A DNA stretch of 64,000 nucleotides from Salinivenus lutea. Lineage in GTDB: Bacteria; Bacteroidota; Rhodothermia; Rhodothermales; Salinibacteraceae. This document shows, one piece after another, positions 1 through 9,360 of this stretch (its first letter is position 1; the number at the start of each line of letters is the position of its first letter). The DNA lies in contig NCRC01000007.1 in NCBI GenBank assembly GCA_002894685.1, positions 1 through 64,000 of the forward strand, written 5' to 3'. The notes below the pieces were generated by a model. The model was not told the DNA's origin, made no database searches, and was given only the letters and a program-made list of their open reading frames with translations. A program made the position numbers and the translations under genes.

Positions 1-1
1 T

Positions 2-1279
2 GGGATAATCACTCAAGTGGATACGTCCAACGGAGCAATTACCTACGCTCCGGACGGAGGCTTCGTAGGCACCGACAGCTACACCTACACGGTGGCAGAC
101 ACCGCGGGGGCACGGTCCGAGGAGGCGACTGTGACGGTGGAGGTGCGAGATGGTGGGGAGCCGTTTGTCACCACGTGGGAGACGACCTCCCCGGACTCAG
201 TGGTCACGATTCCAACAGACACCAGCGACGCTGGCTACGACTTCCAGATCGACTGGGGGGACGGAACGACCGAGAGCTATTCGGGGGCGGACCCGGATCC
301 AAGGCACGCCTACGCGGAGGCCGGGACCTACACGGTCGAGATCAGTGGCATCTTCCCGCGCCTGTTTCTCGATGCGGGATCCGCAGGAGAGGGAAGTCAG
401 GCCAACGCCCGCCGACTGCAGTCGATCGAGCAATGGGGAGACATTCAGTGGGAGAGCATGGAGGGGGCTTTTGCAGGGGCAGAGAACATGACCTACAATG
501 CGCCCGATAGGCCGGACCTGTCTCGCGTGACAAGCGTGTCCGCCATGTTCAAAGGCGCAGACAGCTTCAACGGGGACATCGGCGGGTGGGACGTCTCCAG
601 CGTCACCAATATGGAATCCATGTTCAGAGGTGCGGACAGCTTCAACGGGGACATCAGCGGGTGGTATGTCTCCAACGTGATCAGGATGGCTTTCATGTTC
701 GAAGGCGCGACCAGCTTCGATCGGGACATCGGTTCCTGGAATGTCTCTAATGTCGACTCCTTTGAAAACTTTCTTGCGGGTGGGGCCGAGCTGTCCCCAC
801 CGAACTACGACGCGCTTTTGACAGGATGGTCCCAGTTGGATTTGACCGTGCCGGAAGAGGGAGAGACAGTTACCTTTGACGCCAGCGAGTCGGGCGATCC
901 GGATGGGCAGGTCCAGTCCTATGAATGGGACTTTGGGGACGGCTCCAGCGGTAGTGGCGCTCAGCCTACCCATATCTACCAGGAGGACGGAAGTTATACG
1001 ACCCGCCTTATAGTCACCGACGGTGACGGAGCGGTCTCCGAAGAAGCTACCACGGAGCTACAGGTTCGTCCCATTCAGACGCAGGCAACAACCACCCAAT
1101 TTTTCGGCGGAAACCAAGAGGACGATTACAAACTGGTGGCTCTCCCCGGTCAGGCGAATGCAACGTTAAGTGAGACGGTGTCCGGCGACTGGCGCGGATT
1201 CCGTGAGCAGGGGGCGAGTGGCGGGCAGGCATACAGCCGCTCAGAGTGCTCGGGGGGGGTGTCGATTCGGGCCGGGTGA
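2..1279 (+). CDS. Secreted PKD / BspA-repeat surface protein, 5' part (partial, frameshifted)
   Basis: The reading frame is open at the left edge, so the true start lies outside the window; the GTG at 17 is only an internal codon. Visible domains, counted from that GTG: the end of a cadherin/Ig-like repeat (about 1-45, with the GTDSYTYTVAD motif), a PKD domain (about 50-120), three BspA/DUF285-type repeats (about 165-260, pattern MF-GA-SFN-DI-W-VS-V), and a second PKD domain (about 275-355, with WDFGDGSS). Such repeats are typical of adhesive or scaffold surface proteins. The frame stops shortly after a run of eight G; the other frame continues directly into a C-terminal sorting domain, so this and the next entry are one broken or phase-switched gene. 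The ligand is unknown. Confidence 0.75.
   Translation, partial: GIITQVDTSNGAITYAPDGGFVGTDSYTYTVADTAGARSEEATVTVEVRDGGEPFVTTWETTSPDSVVTIPTDTSDAGYDFQIDWGDGTTESYSGADPDPRHAYAEAGTYTVEISGIFPRLFLDAGSAGEGSQANARRLQSIEQWGDIQWESMEGAFAGAENMTYNAPDRPDLSRVTSVSAMFKGADSFNGDIGGWDVSSVTNMESMFRGADSFNGDISGWYVSNVIRMAFMFEGATSFDRDIGSWNVSNVDSFENFLAGGAELSPPNYDALLTGWSQLDLTVPEEGETVTFDASESGDPDGQVQSYEWDFGDGSSGSGAQPTHIYQEDGSYTTRLIVTDGDGAVSEEATTELQVRPIQTQATTTQFFGGNQEDDYKLVALPGQANATLSETVSGDWRGFREQGASGGQAYSRSECSGGVSIRAG
1252..1259 (+). repeat. G8 homopolymer tract at the frameshift point
   Basis: Eight consecutive G lie where the 5' frame and the 3' frame of the surface-protein gene must be joined. Removing one G (G7) fuses the frames without loss. 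This could be a phase-variable tract, a fixed frameshift mutation or a sequencing error. Confidence 0.7.
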
Positions 1280-2363
1280 GGGCTTTTGGCTCATCGCCGG
1301 GGAGAACTGGCAGATCGACCGGGCCGTCGAGACAGCAGACTTGAATGAGGGGGGCTCAGTTCAGATTAACCTGCAGGACGGGTGGAATCTGGTGTCTAAC
1401 CCGCTGGAGAGGGATGTTTCCTGGAGTGCGGTACAGCAGGCTACCGGTACGAACCAGTCGCTCTGGCGCTGGGAGGGGACTTGGCAGCAGGCTCAGACTT
1501 TCGCATCCGCGAAGGAAGGAGAAGCCTACTACTTCCGTGATGATGAGATCAGCGCCCTGACCGTGCCGTTTCCAGGAGGGGGCGCTTCCTCTGCTCAGGG
1601 TAATTCCACAGCGAAAATAGATACGACTCGGTCCCAGGCAGGCATAAAGCAGTCGCTTGACCTGTCGGTCGTTCGCGATGAGGAGATTGTTTCTTCTGTC
1701 GAGGTAGGCACTCGAGCGGGGGCGGAATCCGGTCTCGACCGCTACGACCTGTATGGCCCTCCAGGATATTTTGGGAATGCAACATTGCGGCTTGTTCACC
1801 AAAACGACGACCGCCAAGCAGCCCTGGCAGCTGAATATCGCGGACCGGAAAAAGAAGGTCACAGCTTCGATCTTCGGTTGCAGGCCTCGGCGGACACGGC
1901 CCTGACGCTCCGCGTTCGGGCTTTTAAGGGACTTAAGGGTGAAGCAGTAGCTCTCGTTCAGAAGGCAACCGGTGAGACCCATCCGTTGAAGGAAGGACGG
2001 CAGATCACGGTTCTGCAGCGGGCGGCGGAGGAGAGCTACCGGCTTCTAATCGGAAGCGAGAACTACGTCGAAGGGGAAAGGCGGGATATCAGGCCTTCGG
2101 AGCTGAAGTTTTTGCCGAACTACCCAAACCCCTTCTCCCGCCAAACGACGATCGAGTACGCGCTGCCGGAGTCTAGAGACGTACGTCTTACAGTATACGA
2201 CCTGCTAGGACGGCAGGTAGCAACCCTTATTGATGGACAGAAAGACGGAGGTTTTCACCGGGTTCGGTGGACTGCGGGTCAGAAACTGTCCAGTGGGACC
2301 TACTTCCTGAGATTGCGTGCAGGAGGCCAGAGTAAAACCCAGCGCCTGACGGTCGTCCGCTAG
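1257..2363 (+). CDS. Secreted surface protein, 3' part with C-terminal sorting domain
   Basis: This is the continuation of the upstream surface-protein gene in another frame. It has no convincing start of its own: the ATG at 1170 in this frame opens an implausible Arg/Gly-rich stretch. After the G8 tract the text becomes protein-like (FGPGEGFWLIAGENW), a pattern common in Rhodothermota secreted proteins just before the sorting domain. The last 85 residues (from FLPNYPNPFS to the end) match a T9SS type A / FlgD-like Ig sorting domain, with the YPNPF start, the VYDLLGRQV core and the GTYFLRL end. The product would be exported and attached only when the two frames are joined. Domain identity is good; function is unknown. 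Confidence 0.7.
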   Translation, partial: GCRFGPGEGFWLIAGENWQIDRAVETADLNEGGSVQINLQDGWNLVSNPLERDVSWSAVQQATGTNQSLWRWEGTWQQAQTFASAKEGEAYYFRDDEISALTVPFPGGGASSAQGNSTAKIDTTRSQAGIKQSLDLSVVRDEEIVSSVEVGTRAGAESGLDRYDLYGPPGYFGNATLRLVHQNDDRQAALAAEYRGPEKEGHSFDLRLQASADTALTLRVRAFKGLKGEAVALVQKATGETHPLKEGRQITVLQRAAEESYRLLIGSENYVEGERRDIRPSELKFLPNYPNPFSRQTTIEYALPESRDVRLTVYDLLGRQVATLIDGQKDGGFHRVRWTAGQKLSSGTYFLRLRAGGQSKTQRLTVVR

Positions 2364-2430
2364 GGAGGGCTGTAGCCACGCCGGAAGAGCTTTTCGGATT
2401 CCTTTTGCTCACGGGTATCACACCAGCGTC

Positions 2431-5400
2431 ATGAGAACACTGCTTGGCACTCTGTCACATTTGGCGCTGATTTTGATGGTTCCAGTCTCCGGCTATGCCC
2501 AGCAGGGCACGGTGACCGGCGAGGTGAGAACCCATTCTTCCGGAGAGCCGGTCGATGGCGCGGTAATAGCGGTCCAAGATACCGAGCTACGGGCGACCAC
2601 GTCTAAAGATGGGAAGTTCCGAGTTGAGGAGGTGCCCGCTGGAACACGGATAGTACAGGCGCGCCTCGAGGGATACAAGGTCCGAGGACGTTCTGTCTCT
2701 GTTCCGATCGGTGGCACCGCGCAGGTTCAGTTTAAGCTTGAGGCTACAACCTCATCCTCGCCCGTGGGAAGTGGGTCGCTTGGTCGAAAAGGGAGAGACT
2801 CAGAAGTGGTGTCGGACCAGCCTTCTTGTGCGGCGGTGACCATTCCCGACGGCTGGGTGGCGACTGATTCGGGAAGTGAAGGAAAAGCACATCAGCTCCG
2901 TGGACAGACCTATCGTGTGCGCACGTACCTGGCCCCTGTTTTTGAGGACGGCGCTGAGATGCTAGATAATAAGAACGGCACGCTTGCAAAAATACCAACT
3001 CGTGCTCCTGGTCCCTCTCAGCTCCAGGATGACACTCCCATATCGTCGAAGAAGGAGCTTCTCGCGGTCATGGGGCACGTCATGAATACGGACGCCCCAG
3101 TGTCCCGCGGTGGCCGTTTTTTATCCGTCGACCATCCGGTCGAGTGGGGGGAGCGGGCCGACAAGTGGCGAACGGTCCGACAAGATGCCTTTGATCCGGA
3201 GGACGGAAAAATCGCCTCTGCCCTTCTTCTAGGCGGGAAGCTGCTCGGTGCTGTGGGCGTATCGATGGCGATCGGAGACCTGTCGGGATTCAGCATGGTC
3301 TCGGCTACCGATTTTGCTATCGACCTTGGGAGTACGACGCTGAACTACTTCGAATCGATCACGGCTACGCCGAAGGACAAGAGCCTGGCTCCCGCCATGC
3401 GAGCTCTTGCCGATCTCGACGGCGAGCATCAAGGCGCCCGCTACCGAGAAATGCTTGAAAAGGTGCAAGCCCGGGAGTACCTGAATCGCTACATGGACAT
3501 CAGCTCCGATGCCGCGGAGATAGCAGGTGCCCTCAAGTTCGCGACGGGCGAGTGGAGTGACGTTTCCACTGCCATTCAGAACTACCAGGCCGCACAGGAG
3601 CCCATTATTGCCGGTACTCCGATGGGAGAAACAGCCATTCGTAACGCGTACCACTTTTTTGGCGCAGCGGCGGTCGGGGCTGCCGATGAAGTGGCGACAG
3701 GTCGCCTCTTGGGGAGTGTCGAGAATCTGTCGAGCGGAGTGAATCGGTATCTCTTCACCGCGAACTTCTACCTGACGGTGCTTGAGGCCTACGCTCGCCT
3801 GCTAGGCGAGCGGAAGCAGAAGGTCGCCCGTCCGGAGACATTCGACAGCTGGAGCGCCTACTCCGAGGCGCTCTCCCGCTACCAGTACCGGGTGGCGCTC
3901 TACCACGAGGTGCGGCTGGGCCTGATGACGAACTTGCATCAGTACAGCAAGCGGCTCAACGACATGGGCTACAAGGGAGATGCGGCCATCCCGGACGAGA
4001 CGATCGAACGATATAGGGGCCTGATGAACGAGCAGCGCGAGACGCACGGGGCGATCGTAGAGGAGATCTCTACTCAGATGCAGGTGCTGGGTGCCGTGGA
4101 GGAGGGATATCCGGACTTTGCGGGACAGGATTGCCTGACGGACGATTCTACGGGGCCGAGCGGCGACAAGGACACTGGGGGCGAAGATCCACCTGTTGCT
4201 GACGGTGGGGAAGATCCCACATCGGGAGACGAAGGGGATACCACCGATGACGTAGACAGAGGAGACACTAGTTCAGCGGGAGAACAGGAATTAAATGTGG
4301 TCTACGAGGAGAATTTTTCGTCCGATCCGGAATATCGGAGAACTACCTCCCAAAGTGCGGGCGGTAAAATGGAGGTCTACTGGGATGACGCTCGTGGAAG
4401 TTACTATGCGAAGGTTCGAGACCAGTCCTCAGAAAATTGGTGGGCACTTGGGAGGAGCCCCGAATTCTCGACCGTAAGTTCCGACAAAGCCTTCACTGTC
4501 TCCTTCAAGATCAATCCAGTGGAGCCGGATTGGGGACACTATCCGGGAATCTATTTCGTTTCGTCTCGCAGATCGCCCGATCCCCGGAATTTAGATACGT
4601 CTTTTAAGTTCGATATCAAATGGTCGGACAACTATCTTAAAAAGTTCGCGATCACAAATAGCGATGGCGATAGATACAGTACCCCGACGATACCAGAAGA
4701 AGACGAATGGTACGACGTAACGATTAAGTACGACCCGAGAAGTGAGACAACCGGTCTCTCCATACTCAGAGAAGACGGGTCGATGTTTGTCGACGAGACA
4801 GACATTTCAGTTCCAATCTACAGCCGCTTCGACCAACTCGCGATTGGAGAGACCCAGGGAGATGGAGTACAGTACGGCGATCAGGCTCAGGTTCGCCTGG
4901 ACGACATTGTTATTTCGAGCTACCTGAGAAACGATTCCAAAGGTCCGAGCGACGGGGAAAACGCTGTCGACGAAGACCCCCCTTCCGGTGGTATCACACT
5001 TAAAACCCGCGGGCAAAAAGTTCTGGCCCGTTCGAGTGAAGATGTCAAATGGCACTTCGCAACGAAGCGCCCGGAGCCATCGGTCTCGAAGAGGGATGGA
5101 GGCGTTGCCTACGTGGTCGACGGAAAAGGATACCGGGCCGAAGCGTCCCACGTGTACGCGCTTGAAGTGACAACTGGCGACCTGCTGTGGAAGAGAGAGA
5201 TTGGGGGCTACACAAAAGCGGGGGTGCTTCGCGTCAGTGACGAGACCCTCTTTGTGGAGCACAGTTCTGGAATGTACGCCCTCAACGCCGAGACTGGAAA
5301 CGCGTTGTGGGTCTACGACAGCTTCGATGATGAGACCACGTCGTTTACGTTTGCGGAGGGCACGCTGCTTTTTCTGGATGGGATGCCGACGTCGGCCCAC

Positions 5401-5961
5401 GAGATGATGGGGTCCCGTTCGCAGAGCACCCTCCATGCGGTCGACCTGGAAACAGGACAGGGCCGTTGGTCGATGACCTTGCTGTCGAAGCCGCAGAAGC
5501 GCCCCACCAGCCATGTTGGATATAGCGTTGAAGGAGAGGTCGTGACCGCCAAAAATACGCGGACTGGTCGCACCTACCGGCTTGACCTCATGACTGGAGA
5601 GACCCTGGAAGCCAGTGGCTCGTCTCGATGTGCCGCCACTCAGGCAGAGAAAGTTGCCGACGAGGCCTTCGGTGCATGGGGACCCACTGAGGACAGCCCG
5701 GAGGTGACTGTTGACTTAAATGGCGACGGAGCAGAAGAGAAGTTCTACCAGATGTCCGGCACGAATAGGCTCGGACAGATGAAGGTCGTCGCCATCAGTG
5801 GAGCGGCTCCGTGCAGCCAAATCTTTTCCAACATTGTCTACGATTCTGACTGGACGGAAAGTCTCACGGTCCTCAACCGCCAACGGAACGGGTACCGCAT
5901 CATTGAGGTCAGGGGCCGAAAGTATGCCTTCGGTGGAGAACGATATACCCAGATGGACTGA
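2431..5961 (+). CDS. Large secreted mosaic protein (CarboxypepD_reg-like, lectin-like and PQQ-propeller regions)
   Basis: A signal peptide (residues 1-24, ending SGYAQ) is followed by a carboxypeptidase-regulatory-like beta domain (about 25-105). Residues 140-560 are mostly helical with no recognisable family. An Asp/Gly-rich linker (about 571-622) leads to a concanavalin A-like region (about 625-830), a second acidic linker, and then PQQ/WD40-like propeller repeats (about 870-1065; motifs TGDLLW, TGNALW, TGQGRW). A DLNGDG calcium-loop motif lies near 1096. There is no C-terminal sorting domain. The product is presumably periplasmic or outer-membrane exposed. It follows the surface protein by 67 bases. 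Codon use looks more AT-rich than in the housekeeping genes. The function is not recognised. Confidence 0.8.
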   Translation: MRTLLGTLSHLALILMVPVSGYAQQGTVTGEVRTHSSGEPVDGAVIAVQDTELRATTSKDGKFRVEEVPAGTRIVQARLEGYKVRGRSVSVPIGGTAQVQFKLEATTSSSPVGSGSLGRKGRDSEVVSDQPSCAAVTIPDGWVATDSGSEGKAHQLRGQTYRVRTYLAPVFEDGAEMLDNKNGTLAKIPTRAPGPSQLQDDTPISSKKELLAVMGHVMNTDAPVSRGGRFLSVDHPVEWGERADKWRTVRQDAFDPEDGKIASALLLGGKLLGAVGVSMAIGDLSGFSMVSATDFAIDLGSTTLNYFESITATPKDKSLAPAMRALADLDGEHQGARYREMLEKVQAREYLNRYMDISSDAAEIAGALKFATGEWSDVSTAIQNYQAAQEPIIAGTPMGETAIRNAYHFFGAAAVGAADEVATGRLLGSVENLSSGVNRYLFTANFYLTVLEAYARLLGERKQKVARPETFDSWSAYSEALSRYQYRVALYHEVRLGLMTNLHQYSKRLNDMGYKGDAAIPDETIERYRGLMNEQRETHGAIVEEISTQMQVLGAVEEGYPDFAGQDCLTDDSTGPSGDKDTGGEDPPVADGGEDPTSGDEGDTTDDVDRGDTSSAGEQELNVVYEENFSSDPEYRRTTSQSAGGKMEVYWDDARGSYYAKVRDQSSENWWALGRSPEFSTVSSDKAFTVSFKINPVEPDWGHYPGIYFVSSRRSPDPRNLDTSFKFDIKWSDNYLKKFAITNSDGDRYSTPTIPEEDEWYDVTIKYDPRSETTGLSILREDGSMFVDETDISVPIYSRFDQLAIGETQGDGVQYGDQAQVRLDDIVISSYLRNDSKGPSDGENAVDEDPPSGGITLKTRGQKVLARSSEDVKWHFATKRPEPSVSKRDGGVAYVVDGKGYRAEASHVYALEVTTGDLLWKREIGGYTKAGVLRVSDETLFVEHSSGMYALNAETGNALWVYDSFDDETTSFTFAEGTLLFLDGMPTSAHEMMGSRSQSTLHAVDLETGQGRWSMTLLSKPQKRPTSHVGYSVEGEVVTAKNTRTGRTYRLDLMTGETLEASGSSRCAATQAEKVADEAFGAWGPTEDSPEVTVDLNGDGAEEKFYQMSGTNRLGQMKVVAISGAAPCSQIFSNIVYDSDWTESLTVLNRQRNGYRIIEVRGRKYAFGGERYTQMD

Positions 5962-6028
5962 CTTAAAACAACCCCGCTACAGGGAGCACTTCGCGTACTT
6001 CTGAAGCAGGGGGAGACCATTGATACTA

Positions 6029-7298
6029 GTGGTCAGTCAACCATCAATGGAGGGATAGAGCCGTCGGAGTTTGATTCGAGCATCCTCGGTTGTGAACCGC
6101 CAGTTGACTGGCTTCCTGGTCCGGTTACGTGGGGTTTGCCAGGCCTTCGCCTCCTGAGCCAAGCGCGCCAGACTTTCGATCCGCCGGTTCAGGCATTGCA
6201 GTTCGAAGACCGAGATCTCGATTTCGGCCATGTTTAGCCACGAGCCGTGCTTCGGCGTGAAGACCAGATCGATCCGGCGGGCGATTCGCCGGGCCTCCTC
6301 CGGAGCGAGCGCCTCGTAGAGCACCGCCTTCGTGTGGATGTTCAGGTTGTCGCAGACGACCTGGATGCGCTCTGCGCTGGGATAGTGACGGTCGGCAAGC
6401 TCCGCAAGAATCCGGGCAAAGTCCTGCTTGGTGCGCCGCTCGGTGACCTCCAAGTGACGACCTCCACGTGACGGAAGCCTCTGAGCGGTTCGTAGATCAT
6501 AAACAGATTCCATATACGGATTCGCCGTGCCTTCCCGCCGGTACTCGTAGTCGGTGCGCTGGCAGACGCCCGGCTTCGCGGAGAGGGGCGTCCGGACGTG
6601 ACTGTGAAGCGAGACCGGCTTTTCGTCGAGACAGACGAGAGGTCGGCAGTGATCGTAGGGCTGCTGATACCGATCCAGCACCGCCGCCTCCATCTGGCAG
6701 ACGAACGCGGCACTTTCGAGCGGGGGGATCGCCCATTGCTTACGCAGATGCGGCTTGATCTCGTTTTTTTGAGCGTTTGTCGAACCGTCTCGTGGCTGAT
6801 GGAGTCAACGACTCCCAGTTCAACGAGCCTGTCGGCCAGAAGCCGAAGCGTCCACCGGCTCCGTCCCTCTGGAGCCTCCAAGCAGGCCAGGGCGATGAGA
6901 CGGGCCTCTCCTTCTCCGTCGAGGCGGCGCCGGTACACCCGGTCGGGCACCGAGCGCTCCAGCGCCGCCTCCAAGTCCTGTTGGCAAAAGCGCTGGCGGA
7001 CCCGCTGGACCGTGACCGTCGAGCAGTCGACGGCTTCCGCCACCTCCGCGTCGGTCACTGGCTCATGCGGAGCGGAGTCACCAGTGTCGGCCTTTAGCAG
7101 AATGCGGGCGCGCATCAGCTTGCGGGCCGGATACCGACCGCGATTCAGAAGATCGGCCAGTCGGGTCCGCCCCTCGGCTGTCAACCGCAGGTGGTAGATC
7201 TTAGCGGGCATTGGAGGTCACCGATTGGGAGAGACAAAAACAAGATCGGCTTCGACTCTCCTCGCTGACCATGGATCCCATCATGCTGGACAAAGCAC
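6029..7298 (-). mobile_element. IS630-family insertion sequence
   Basis: The element is about 1270 bp, flanked by TA at 6027-6028 and 7299-7300, the usual IS630 target duplication. The ends begin GTGGTCAGTCAACCAT and, on the other strand, GTGCTTTGTCCAGCAT; 16 of the first 23 positions match, which supports terminal inverted repeats. One transposase is encoded in two overlapping frames. The element lies inside a CTAG that is the left target duplication of an older IS5-type remnant, so it arrived later. Confidence 0.8.
6037..7211 (-). CDS. IS630-family transposase, expressed through a -1 frameshift
   Basis: The first frame (7211 down to the A7 run) carries an N-terminal helix-turn-helix region (TDAEVAEAVDCSTVTVQRV). 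The second frame, to the TGA at 6037, carries the DDE catalytic domain: Asp in LVCLDEKPVS, Asp in VVCDNLNIH and Glu in SWLNMAEIE. The frames join at seven A (T7 on the + strand, 6764-6770), where reading CTC AAA AAA and slipping back one base gives AAC GAG and an uninterrupted IS630 sequence. Programmed -1 frameshifting is known in this family, so the element may still be active; a decay mutation is the alternative. The stop codon lies inside the terminal repeat. Confidence 0.8.
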
Positions 7299-7877
7299 TA
7301 GGCAGTGTCTGAAAAGTGGAGTTTTCGGAAGCAACGCCGAATGAAGCCAGTTTGAGCATGGCCGAGGAGCAGCGTGCATACTTGTCGTAGCGAGTTGCCA
7401 GCCGACGACACTCCATCACCCATCCGATCAGCCGTTTCAGTTGCAGGGTGTGATGGCGCTCCGGCGGCAGCGCGACGAGCTCGGATGGTGGTCGAGTCCG
7501 ACCATCCCGCCCGGAAAGTTCTGCGACCCATAGTCAATCAGGCCCTGCTCGTCGCGTTCAACGTGGAACGCCCCTAAATGCAATCAAAGAGCCCCCGGGC
7601 GTCCCACTGTCAAAATCGGGGAGACTGTTTTCCAGGGTCCGTAGCGCCCGGGCAAATCGTGCCAGGCCGCTCCCAAACAGGGAATCCAGAGAATTCCATT
7701 CAAGGCGACTCGATTGCGAGGGCGAGGGCGCCCCATCGTCTGCTCAGGAAAAGATCCGAGGCCCGCGCCCACTGATCGTCGGGCAGTTCGTAGCCGGGCA
7801 TGGCGTCCTCTGAAGGGTTAGAGGGACGGCTTGCTCTGCCAAAATTCGACACGATGGACGCTTCAGACAGAATCTAG
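7298..7877 (-). mobile_element. Decayed IS5-family (IS427-like) element with CTAG target duplications
   Basis: CTAG occurs at 7298-7301 and 7874-7877. Four bases inside each copy lie TGTCTGAA (7306-7313) and its complement TTCAGACA (7862-7869), so the inverted repeats are in register. The remnant is about 580 bp, shorter than a full IS5-type element of roughly 800 bp. The left CTAG has been split by the neighbouring IS630 insertion. Confidence 0.75.
7302..7801 (-). pseudogene. IS5-family transposase remnant
   Basis: Read on the minus strand, an N-terminal fragment begins near 7801 (MPGYELPDDQWARASDLF), then shifts frame into NGILWIPCLGAAWHDLPGRY followed by GPWKTV, the recognisable N-terminal signature of IS427-group IS5 transposases. 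A C-terminal piece (KRLIGWVMECRRLATRYDKY) lies near 7440-7360 and corresponds to the end of the same family. The central DDE region is largely missing and frames are broken, so no functional transposase can be made. Confidence 0.7.
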
Positions 7878-9271
7878 TCCGCTGAGGCCAGTGCCTCCAC
7901 GGCATCGGGCGCCTTGGGGATGCTCGGCCCAAGTACGCGGGCGCCGTTCTCCGTGACGAGGACGTCGTCCTCAATCCGCACGCCGCCGAGCCCCACGAAA
8001 GTCTCCACCGTGTCGTAGTCGATGAAGCGGGCGTGCCGTTGGTCGGCCCTCCACTGGTCGATCAGGGCGGGGATGAAGTAGCAGCCGGGCTCGACGGTGA
8101 CGACAAAGCCGGGGGCCAGCGGGCGGGCGAGGCGCAGGGCGTGCAGGCCAAACTGATCGCTTCGGGTCTGGTCTGGCGCGTAGCCCACGAGGTCCTCTCC
8201 GAGGTTCTCCATGTCGTGCGCATCGAGGCCGAGCATGTGCCCGAGGCCGTGGGGCAGAAAAAGCGCGTGGGCGCCGGCCTCCACCGCGGCCGACGCCTCG
8301 CCTTTCATGAGGCCGATGTCGATGAGGTGCTCGGTCAGGACCGTGCAGGCGTGGAGGTGAAGGTCGCGGAACGTGCGACCGGCCTCAATCGCGTCGATGG
8401 CCGACACCTGGGCGTCCAGGACGGCCTCGTACACGGCCCGCTGCCGAGAGGAGAAGTGGCCCCCCACCGGTGCCACACGCGTAATGTCGCCGGCGTAATG
8501 GTGGGGAGATGTGGCCCCGGCGTCCACGAGCAGCAGGTCGCCCGTGTCCAGCGTATTGTCGTATTCGTGGTTGTGGAGCACCTCGCCGTGCACCGAGCAG
8601 GTGGGGCGAAACGACAGCCCGGCGCCGTGGGCGTCGGCCAGGCCAGCCAGCGTCCCGGCCAGTTCTCGTTCGGTGGTGCCCGGGCGTGCGTGCCGGAGGG
8701 CGTACCGATGCATGCGCGCCGTCGTCTCTACGGCGTCCTCCAACTGATCGATCTCGACGGATTCTTTTTGTGACCGATGCGCGATAATGGTTCGGCACAG
8801 GGAAGAAGAGGCACGATCCGCCACCTGGGCGGGGGCCAGATCCAGATGGTCGGCCAGCCGCAGCTTGTGGCCCGGACGATAGGGCGGCAAAAAGTGAACG
8901 GGACGCCCGGACGCCCGGGCGTCCGCGAGGTCCGCGGCCAGGGAGGAGCGGTCCGCGGTCGTCGAAATGCCCGCGGCGTCGGCGTAGTCGTCCCGGGTGG
9001 GATGCTCGCCCCTCCAGATCACATCGTCGAGGGACGGGTCGGCGCCATACAGGCAGGTGGATCCCGTCTCGAGGTCGAGCAGGGCGGCGAATCCGGGGGC
9101 ATCGACCCCAATATAGTACAGAAACGTGCTGTCTTGACGGAAGGGGTACGGGTTGTCCGCGTAGTTCATGGCGCTCAGCTCATTGCCGAGCAAGAGCACC
9201 AACCCGCGGGCCGGCTCGTCTGCTTCGAAGAGGCGACGGCGCCGGTCGGCGTACGTAGACGGGGTAAACAT
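7874..9271 (-). CDS. pepP: Xaa-Pro aminopeptidase (M24B family)
   Basis: This 465-residue metallopeptidase removes N-terminal residues preceding proline. It has an N-terminal creatinase-like domain (about 1-150) and a C-terminal pita-bread domain with the five metal ligands: Asp in LLVDAGAT, Asp in HYAGDITRV, His in HGLGHMLGLD, Glu in VTVEPGCYF and Glu in GVRIEDDV. The start is placed at MFTPSTYADRRRRLF because upstream in-frame codons give Arg/Pro-rich text. The TAG stop is part of the CTAG target duplication of the adjacent insertion sequence; the C-terminus after ALASAD could therefore have been altered, but the catalytic domain is complete. It is presumably cytoplasmic. Confidence 0.92.
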   Translation of the reverse strand: MFTPSTYADRRRRLFEADEPARGLVLLLGNELSAMNYADNPYPFRQDSTFLYYIGVDAPGFAALLDLETGSTCLYGADPSLDDVIWRGEHPTRDDYADAAGISTTADRSSLAADLADARASGRPVHFLPPYRPGHKLRLADHLDLAPAQVADRASSSLCRTIIAHRSQKESVEIDQLEDAVETTARMHRYALRHARPGTTERELAGTLAGLADAHGAGLSFRPTCSVHGEVLHNHEYDNTLDTGDLLLVDAGATSPHHYAGDITRVAPVGGHFSSRQRAVYEAVLDAQVSAIDAIEAGRTFRDLHLHACTVLTEHLIDIGLMKGEASAAVEAGAHALFLPHGLGHMLGLDAHDMENLGEDLVGYAPDQTRSDQFGLHALRLARPLAPGFVVTVEPGCYFIPALIDQWRADQRHARFIDYDTVETFVGLGGVRIEDDVLVTENGARVLGPSIPKAPDAVEALASAD

Positions 9272-9360
9272 CGTTGTGAGTTGGGGATGAGACGGGGGCG
9301 GAGGGGCACGAGCGTCGACCGAGCCATCCGTCCGAAGACGAGAACAAGTGCGCCGAGGGC

